A stretch of 6,479 nt of DNA from contig JASHYW010000488.1 in the NCBI GenBank assembly GCA_030042885.1, forward strand, positions 1 through 6,479, in the 5' to 3' direction. Made by a program: the position numbers and the translations under genes. The notes beneath the pieces are model-generated. The model searched no databases. It saw nothing but the letters and a program-made list of their open reading frames with translations, and was not told where the DNA came from. Positions 1 through 6,479 of the stretch are shown in pieces; position 1 is the stretch's first letter; every line of letters begins with the position of its first letter. The DNA comes from Streptosporangiaceae bacterium (GTDB lineage Bacteria; Actinomycetota; Actinomycetes; Streptosporangiales; Streptosporangiaceae).

Positions 1-1
1 C

Positions 2-688
2 CAGGCCTTCACCGGGAGCGCCGCCGCCAGGCGCAGGTACTGGGCGCGCAGCCACCTCGGCTGGCGGCACATCGCCCGGGCCGTCCCCAACCACGGCCAT
101 CACGCCGTCGCCGAACTGGAGCGCCGCGGGCTGCTGGCCGGGATCATCACCCAGAACGTGGACGGCCTGCACCAGGCCGCGGGGGCGTCCGGAGTGACCG
201 AACTCCACGGCAGCGTGCACCGGGTCATCTGCCTGTCGTGCGGCCAGCGGACGTCCCGCCGCGACCTCGACCGACGGCTTACGGCCGCCAATCCCGGCTG
301 GGACGCGGAATCGGGGGCTTTGATCAACCCTGACGGCGATGCCGTCCTGGCCGGAGATGCGACGGACTCGTTCCAGGTCGTCGACTGTGCGTCGTGTCAG
401 GGAGTACTCAAGCCGGACGTGGTGTTCTTCGGCGAGAACGTGCCGCCGCAGCGGGTTGAGTCTTGTTACGCGCTGGTCGATCGGGCCAGCTCACTGGTCG
501 TCCTAGGTTCTTCGCTGACCGTCATGTCGGGATTCCGTTTTGTGCGCCACGCGGCCGGGCGCCAGTTGCCCGTTGTGATCGTCAACCAGGGATCCACCCG
601 CGGCGACGAGTACGCCTCCGCGACCATCGACGCTCCCCTCGGCCAGGTCCTGACCGCGCTGGTGGCCGCGATCGAGGAGCGACAATGA
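2..688 (+). CDS. SIRT4-like (class II) NAD-dependent protein deacylase, 5'-truncated by window edge
   Basis: Sirtuins remove acyl groups from lysines using NAD+, releasing nicotinamide and O-acyl-ADP-ribose; this one should be cytoplasmic. The visible 228 residues are open to the left edge, so the NAD-binding GAGxS/GIPDYR part lies outside the window. Seen, in visible-residue numbering: RRRYWARS near 11–17, the QNVDGLHQ NAD/substrate motif at about 51–58, the catalytic His of ELHGS at 69 (bases 206–208), and two zinc Cys pairs, C77/C80 and C129/C132. A 48-residue stretch separates the Cys pairs and contains NPxW and SFQV, followed by LKPDVVFFGE and VVLGSSL. This long inter-Cys segment and the RYWAR...GW motif match what I recall of human SIRT4, hence class II rather than the CobB type. 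Expected full length is near 290 residues. The in-frame GTG at 158 is the Val of QNVDG and not a start. The stop overlaps the next gene. The acyl substrate cannot be read from sequence. Confidence 0.93.
   Translation, partial: QAFTGSAAARRRYWARSHLGWRHIARAVPNHGHHAVAELERRGLLAGIITQNVDGLHQAAGASGVTELHGSVHRVICLSCGQRTSRRDLDRRLTAANPGWDAESGALINPDGDAVLAGDATDSFQVVDCASCQGVLKPDVVFFGENVPPQRVESCYALVDRASSLVVLGSSLTVMSGFRFVRHAAGRQLPVVIVNQGSTRGDEYASATIDAPLGQVLTALVAAIEERQ
674..679 (+). promoter_or_regulatory. Shine-Dalgarno GAGGAG for the dehydrogenase-like gene
   Basis: GAGGAG lies inside the last codons of the sirtuin gene, five bases before the ATG at 685. It fixes the start of the downstream gene at 685 although the frame stays open further upstream, and it supports translational coupling through the ATGA overlap. 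Confidence 0.75.
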
Positions 689-1605
689 CTCCTCCCGGAG
701 GCGACTTCGACGTCGTGACCGGGGCGTTCAGCTATTCGGGAGCGGCCATCGCCAGCGAACTGCGCGCGGCAGGCCGGCGCGTGCGCACGCTCACCGGCCA
801 TCCCGGCCGCGCTCCTGAAGGCACCCCCATCGAGGTCAGGCCGCTCGATTTCACCGATCCCGCGGGGCTGGCCGCATCGCTGCGCGGCGCCCGGACGCTC
901 TTCAATACCTACTGGGTGCGCTTCGCGCACGGACAGGTCAGCCACGAGACCGCGGTGGCACAGTCGCGCGTGCTGTTCCAGGCCGCAGCAGAGGCGGGTG
1001 TGCCCAGGGTCGTGCACGTGTCGATCACCCACCCGAGCGCTGACTCCCCTTACCCGTACTTCCGCGGCAAGGCGGCGGTCGAGCAGGCTCTGCGTGATCT
1101 TCGCTTGTCCCACGCCGTGCTCCGGCCCGCGATCCTGTTCGGCGGACACGGCGTCCTGATCAACAACATCGCCTGGCTTCTCCGCCGCCTGCCGGTCTTC
1201 GCCGTGGGCGGGACAGGCGAGTACCGCATCCGTCCTATCCATGTCCACGACCTGGCCCAGCTGGCCATTGAGGCGGGAGACTCGACCGAAACCGAGGTCA
1301 TCGACGCGGTCGGTCCCGAACGGCCCACCTTCGTCGAACTCGTCCAGTTCATCAAGGAGGCGGTCGGCAGCCGCAGCCAGGTGGTCCGCGTCCCCGGATC
1401 GCTCATCCCGCCCGCAGCCCGTCTCCTCGGGCTGGCGCTGCGCGACACCCTGCTCACCGCCGAGGAATACCAGGCCATGGCCGACGGCCTGGCTGACACC
1501 GACGGTCCGGCGACCGGCGAGACCTCCCTGACCCAGTGGATCACCGACCACAAGGGCACGCTCGGCCGCACCTATGCCAACGAGCTCAACCGCCACTTCC
1601 GTTAG
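685..1605 (+). CDS. Atypical SDR / NAD(P)-binding epimerase-like protein (NmrA/NDUFA9-like)
   Basis: A 306-residue soluble Rossmann-fold protein of the extended/atypical short-chain dehydrogenase group. Seen: an N-terminal beta-alpha-beta unit with a glycine-rich loop TGAFSYSG at 12–19, in which the central Gly of TGxxGxxG is Ser; an acidic D55 after strand 3 (PLDF) where these proteins contact the adenine; HVSITHPS at 111–118 (usual catalytic Ser strand); YFRGK at 125–129, an intact YxxxK active-site pair; LRPAILFGG at 146–154; and PIHVHDLAQ at 184–192, typical of the epimerase/NDUFA9-like subgroup. The active-site pair suggests a real oxidoreductase or epimerase rather than a pure NAD(P) sensor of the NmrA kind, but the substrate is unknown. 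The start at 685 is chosen over longer in-frame options because of the GAGGAG five bases upstream and the ATGA overlap with the sirtuin stop, so the two are very likely co-transcribed and co-translated. The C-terminal 60 residues show no motif I recognise. Confidence 0.87.
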   Translation: MTPPGGDFDVVTGAFSYSGAAIASELRAAGRRVRTLTGHPGRAPEGTPIEVRPLDFTDPAGLAASLRGARTLFNTYWVRFAHGQVSHETAVAQSRVLFQAAAEAGVPRVVHVSITHPSADSPYPYFRGKAAVEQALRDLRLSHAVLRPAILFGGHGVLINNIAWLLRRLPVFAVGGTGEYRIRPIHVHDLAQLAIEAGDSTETEVIDAVGPERPTFVELVQFIKEAVGSRSQVVRVPGSLIPPAARLLGLALRDTLLTAEEYQAMADGLADTDGPATGETSLTQWITDHKGTLGRTYANELNRHFR

Positions 1606-1615
1606 CTCCCGCTCA

Positions 1616-1632
1616 TGCCCTAAGCGAGGGCG
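1616..1632. terminator. Small hairpin at the convergent 3' ends (weak terminator candidate)
   Basis: GCCCT at 1617–1621 can pair with AGGGC at 1627–1631 around a five-base loop, plus a T–G wobble outside. It spans the xerD stop codon and lies 12 bases after the dehydrogenase stop. No T-run follows on either strand, so it is at best a weak bidirectional terminator; it may be chance in GC-rich DNA. Confidence 0.2.
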
Positions 1633-2663
1633 CGGGGATGGGAAGACGCGTAGACCTCGCGGAGCCTGTCCACGGTGATCAGGGTGTAGACCTGGGTGGT
1701 CGCGACTGACGCATGACCCAGCAGTTCCTGGACCACGCGGATGTCGGCGCCGCCGTCCAGCATGTGCGTGGCGAACGAGTGCCGCAGGGTGTGCGGTGAC
1801 ACATCGGCTAGTCCGGCGCGAGCGGCCGCGGCGTGCAGCACGCCCCAGGCACCTTGCCGGGTGAGGCGGCCGCCCCGCGCGTTCAGGAACACCGCCGGGC
1901 TGACCGATATGCGCTTGGAAGCCGCGGCGAGGGCCGGCCTGGCCCGCACCAGGTACGCCTCGAGGGCCCGCACCGCGTAGCTGCCCACGGGGACTACCCG
2001 CTGCTTGCCGCCCTTGCCGGCCAGCCGTACGACCGGGTCATCATCCAGCCGGAGTTCGTCGATGTCGAGCCCGGTCGCCTCGGAGATCCGGGCCCCGGTG
2101 GCATACAGGAACTCCAGCATCGCCCGGTCCCGGAGCAACCGCGGGTCCACCCCGGCCGCAGCCCCGGAGACCGCCGGCAGCGGGCCCCCTGTGCGGCCAG
2201 AGGTGCCGGGGCCGGGGCCAGGCGGCGCGGTCACCTCACCCGAGTTATCGGGTCCGGGACCGGATGCGGCGAGCAGGCGTTCGACCTCGGCGAGGGTGAT
2301 CGCCTTTGGCAGGCGTTTCGGCGGTGCGGGCGGAGCCACCTCCCGGGCCGGATCCGCGTCAGCCAGACCCTGCGCTACGGCGAAGGCATGCAGACCCCGG
2401 ACCGCGATCACGGCCCGGGCGGCCGAGCTGACCGCCAGCGGCTCGTGCTCGGCGTCACCCTCCCGCAGCGATGCGAGGAACTCCGCCACGTCGGCGGCTG
2501 TGACCTCGCCGAGCCGGGCCTTCCCTCGCCCCGAGAGCGCAGACTCGTACCGACCCAGATCCCGCCGGTACGACTCGACCGTGTTCGCCGCCAGCCCCCG
2601 CTCGACAACCAGGTATTCCAGGTACGCTCGCAGGGCCCCGCTGATGGTCTGGCCGGCCGCCAT
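1620..2663 (-). CDS. xerD: Site-specific tyrosine recombinase XerD
   Basis: With XerC, XerD resolves chromosome dimers by strand exchange at dif. The 347-residue protein shows an N-terminal SAM-like core-binding domain (about 7–110, with ALRAYLEYL and TVESYRRDL) and a C-terminal catalytic domain with every expected residue: R192 in ATGARISE, K217 in the GKGGKQR hairpin, H291 and R294 in HTLRH, H317 in LLGH, and nucleophile Y326. The family norm is near 300 residues; the excess is a Gly/Pro-rich insertion at about 134–172. The ATG at 2663 is the only sensible start, because an in-frame TAG lies seven codons upstream. Its ribosome-binding site is weak (GGCGG almost touching the start) and I found no clear promoter in the 113 bases between it and the upstream T-run. 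It is xerD rather than xerC by its neighbourhood (downstream of pyrG and the Nudix gene) and the [12 protein letters not shown] signature; a family tree would settle this. It converges on the sirtuin unit with a 14-base gap. Confidence 0.93.
   Translation of the reverse strand: MAAGQTISGALRAYLEYLVVERGLAANTVESYRRDLGRYESALSGRGKARLGEVTAADVAEFLASLREGDAEHEPLAVSSAARAVIAVRGLHAFAVAQGLADADPAREVAPPAPPKRLPKAITLAEVERLLAASGPGPDNSGEVTAPPGPGPGTSGRTGGPLPAVSGAAAGVDPRLLRDRAMLEFLYATGARISEATGLDIDELRLDDDPVVRLAGKGGKQRVVPVGSYAVRALEAYLVRARPALAAASKRISVSPAVFLNARGGRLTRQGAWGVLHAAAARAGLADVSPHTLRHSFATHMLDGGADIRVVQELLGHASVATTQVYTLITVDRLREVYASSHPRALA
2148..2264 (-). other. Gly/Pro-rich linker insertion inside xerD
   Basis: Codes for residues about 134–172 of XerD, between the end of the inter-domain linker (VERLLAA) and the first catalytic-domain helix ([14 protein letters not shown]). 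Escherichia coli XerD, as I recall it, has only about a dozen residues here, so roughly 33 are extra. The segment has GPGPDNSG at 135–142 and GPGPGTSG at 149–156, suggesting a decayed 14-residue duplication, although at DNA level the two units agree only in part and shared Gly/Pro composition may explain it. The reading frame is intact on both sides and the segment ends at a conserved helix, so it is an in-frame, probably disordered, linker and not a frameshift. Confidence 0.7.
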
Positions 2664-2776
2664 ACCGCCACGCTGCCATAACTAAGACGCTCGGGCACGA
2701 GGACGCGCGGGCGGATAGCGGGTGAGGCCAATGTGTCGTGTGAGGTCGCCAGGATCTGTGGGATGAAGGGGGTATG

Positions 2777-2828
2777 AAAAAGCCCACGCACCGGTGAACG
2801 TGGTCGCGGCGGTACCCCGCCCTCGCGA
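2777..2828 (-). terminator. Tandem hairpins with T-run after ald (intrinsic terminator candidate)
   Basis: Starting eight bases past the ald stop on the minus strand, GGCGG (2808–2812) pairs with CCGCC (2817–2821), extended by TCGC (2804–2807) with GCGA (2825–2828) across a three-base bulge. Next to it CCACG (2784–2788) pairs with CGTGG (2799–2803) around a ten-base loop, and on the minus strand this is followed by GC and five T (2777–2781). The second stem plus T-run is the usual shape of an intrinsic terminator. It would end the pyrG–nudix–ald transcript and leave xerD to its own promoter or to read-through. The remaining bases 2664–2776 hold no gene or clear promoter that I can support. 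Confidence 0.5.
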
Positions 2829-2835
2829 AGCCTGG

Positions 2836-3951
2836 TTAGTTGAGGACTTCAGCGATGGGCGTATAGGGCAGGCCGTGAGCCTCGGCCACTGGTTCGCAGG
2901 TCACCGCGCCGTCGTAGGTGTTCAGGCCCAGGGCCAGGGCAGGGTCAGCCCGGAGGGCGTCGCGCCAGCCCCGGTTCGCGATCTCGACGGTGTAGGGCAG
3001 CGTGACGTTGGTCAGCGCGTAGGTGGAGGTGTGCGGGACGGCGCCCGGCATGTTGGCCACGCAGTAAAACAGCGCGTCGTGTACCCGGTAGGTGGGGTCG
3101 GCGTGCGTGGTGGGCCGGGAGCCCTCGAAGCAGCCGCCCTGGTCGATCGAGATGTCGACCAGGACCGCACCGGGCTTCATCCGGGACACGAGCTCGTCGC
3201 TGACCAGCCGCGGGGCCTTGGCCCCCGGCACCAGGACCGCGCCGATCACCAGGTCGGCGTCGATGACGGCGCGTTCGATCTCATACGCGTTGGACGCGAC
3301 CGTCTGGCAATGGCCCTGATAAATGGCGTCCGCCTGGCGGAGCCTGGCGACGTTCTTGTCCACGAGCAGCACCTCGGCCTGCATGCCGAGGGCGATCGCG
3401 GCCGCGTTCATCCCGGAGACACCCGCGCCGATCACGACGACCTTGGCCGCATACACGCCGGACACCCCGCCCATCAGCACGCCGCGCCCGCCGCCGTCCC
3501 GCTGCAGGTGATGCGCGCCCACCTGCGGGGCCATCCGGCCGGCAACCTCGGACATCGGGGCGAGCAGGGGCAGCGACCCGTCGGGCAGCTGGACGGTCTC
3601 GTACGCGATCGAGGTGACGCCGGAGGCGAGGAGCGCGTCGGTGCAGGCCTTCGAGGCGGCCAGGTGCAGGTAGGTGAACAGCGCCTGCCCGGCCCGCATC
3701 CGGTGATACTCCTCCTCTATGGGCTCCTTGACCTTGAGGATCAGCTCGGCCTCGCCCCACACCTCGTCCGCCGTGGGCAGGATCTTCGCGCCGGCGGTGA
3801 TGAAGTCCTCGTCGGGTATTGACGAGCCCACCCCCACTCCGGCCTGGATGACCACCTGGTGGCCGCCGCGGACCAGCTCGTGAACGCCGGCAGGCGTGAT
3901 CGCCACCCGGTATTCGTGGTTCTTGACTTCGGTGGGAATTCCGACCTTCAT
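2836..3951 (-). CDS. ald: Alanine dehydrogenase
   Basis: Catalyses reversible oxidative deamination of L-alanine to pyruvate and ammonia with NAD+, in the cytoplasm; it serves alanine catabolism or, in reverse, ammonia assimilation and NADH reoxidation. The 371-residue length is normal. Seen: the N-terminal signature with R15 (NHEYR), K75 in LKVKEP, H96 in YLHLA, the Rossmann loop GAGVSG at 175–180, D198 at the end of the next strand (adenosine ribose contact, favouring NAD over NADP), and catalytic D270 in DISIDQGGC. These fall on the same numbers as the known catalytic residues of the mycobacterial enzyme. FYCVANMPGAVP near the C-terminus is a second family signature. The ATG at 3951 is backed by GGAAGGA five bases upstream. 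It starts 24 bases after the Nudix stop, so it is probably in the pyrG operon. No AldR-type regulator lies next to it in this window, so alanine-responsive control is not evident here. Confidence 0.97.
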   Translation of the reverse strand: MKVGIPTEVKNHEYRVAITPAGVHELVRGGHQVVIQAGVGVGSSIPDEDFITAGAKILPTADEVWGEAELILKVKEPIEEEYHRMRAGQALFTYLHLAASKACTDALLASGVTSIAYETVQLPDGSLPLLAPMSEVAGRMAPQVGAHHLQRDGGGRGVLMGGVSGVYAAKVVVIGAGVSGMNAAAIALGMQAEVLLVDKNVARLRQADAIYQGHCQTVASNAYEIERAVIDADLVIGAVLVPGAKAPRLVSDELVSRMKPGAVLVDISIDQGGCFEGSRPTTHADPTYRVHDALFYCVANMPGAVPHTSTYALTNVTLPYTVEIANRGWRDALRADPALALGLNTYDGAVTCEPVAEAHGLPYTPIAEVLN

Positions 3952-3956
3952 GGTGG

Positions 3957-3963
3957 TCCTTCC
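3957..3963 (-). promoter_or_regulatory. Shine-Dalgarno GGAAGGA for ald
   Basis: On the minus strand GGAAGGA sits five bases before the ald ATG, inside the 24-base gap to the Nudix gene. It is the strongest ribosome-binding site in the minus-strand cluster and suggests ald is translated independently of the upstream gene. Confidence 0.75.
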
Positions 3964-3975
3964 AGACTGGGAGCC

Positions 3976-6479
<2,504 letters not shown>

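Noticed and set aside
158..160. GTG at 158 as the start of a short sirtuin
   Set aside because: It encodes the Val of the conserved QNVDG motif, and the frame with sirtuin similarity continues to the left edge, so the gene is cut by the window and not short.
463..684. Upstream extension of the dehydrogenase-like frame to 463
   Set aside because: It overlaps the conserved C-terminal half of the sirtuin and is Arg/Pro-rich; the start at 685 has a good ribosome-binding site and begins right before the Rossmann fold.
466..1596. Long minus-strand open frame opposite the sirtuin/dehydrogenase pair (376 residues)
   Set aside because: An antisense shadow of high-GC coding DNA: no recognisable motif, and the plus-strand frames carry clear family signatures.
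1620..2663. xerD as part of an integron, phage or transposon integrase
   Set aside because: The context (pyrG, Nudix) and protein layout are those of the chromosomal dimer-resolution recombinase; no att repeats, phage genes or inverted repeats were seen nearby.
1833..2681. Plus-strand open frames of 282 and 226 residues opposite xerD
   Set aside because: Low-complexity, Arg/Gly/Pro- or Ser/Arg-rich translations; XerD on the other strand has all catalytic residues.
2794..3822. Plus-strand open frame of 342 residues opposite ald
   Set aside because: Its His/Gly/Val/Arg-rich composition is typical of a complement of GC3-biased codons; no domain recognised, and ald is unambiguous.

Overview
The window comes from a chromosome with high GC content and strong third-position G/C preference. 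Its gene content points to the Actinomycetota. The order pyrG – ADP-ribose pyrophosphatase – xerD is the one I recall from Mycobacterium tuberculosis (Rv1699–Rv1701), and the Nudix box carries the same one-residue expansion I remember for that mycobacterial enzyme. I cannot name a genus from the sequence.

Layout. Plus strand, left: the C-terminal two thirds or so of a SIRT4-like (class II) sirtuin, cut by the window edge (2–688). It is joined by an ATGA overlap to an atypical short-chain dehydrogenase / NAD(P)-binding epimerase-like protein (685–1605). The pair meets, tail to tail with only 14 bases between stop codons, a minus-strand group. Read in its own direction (right to left), that group is: the tail of an unrecognised protein (6479–6275), pyrG CTP synthase (6275–4587), a Nudix ADP-ribose pyrophosphatase (4590–3976), alanine dehydrogenase ald (3951–2836), a hairpin-plus-T-run terminator candidate (2828–2777), then the tyrosine recombinase xerD (2663–1620). 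The first four genes are packed as an operon: TAGTG overlap, ATGA overlap, then a 24-base gap. xerD is set off by 172 bases. No stretch longer than 300 bases lacks a gene.

How the genes fit together. pyrG makes CTP. The Nudix enzyme clears ADP-ribose. Ald interconverts L-alanine and pyruvate with NAD(H). XerD, with a XerC partner, resolves chromosome dimers at dif. The sirtuin consumes NAD+ to remove acyl groups from proteins and releases O-acyl-ADP-ribose, which ADP-ribose pyrophosphatases can hydrolyse. Several products therefore touch NAD or ADP-ribose, but the two strands are separate transcription units and a functional link is only inference.

Overall this is mostly housekeeping sequence. 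I see no mobile element, CRISPR array, tRNA or rRNA, and no convincing undescribed system. The points most worth a second look are the sirtuin–dehydrogenase couple, a Gly/Pro-rich insertion in XerD, the placement of ald inside the pyrG–nudix–xerD neighbourhood, and the unidentified gene tail overlapping the pyrG start.
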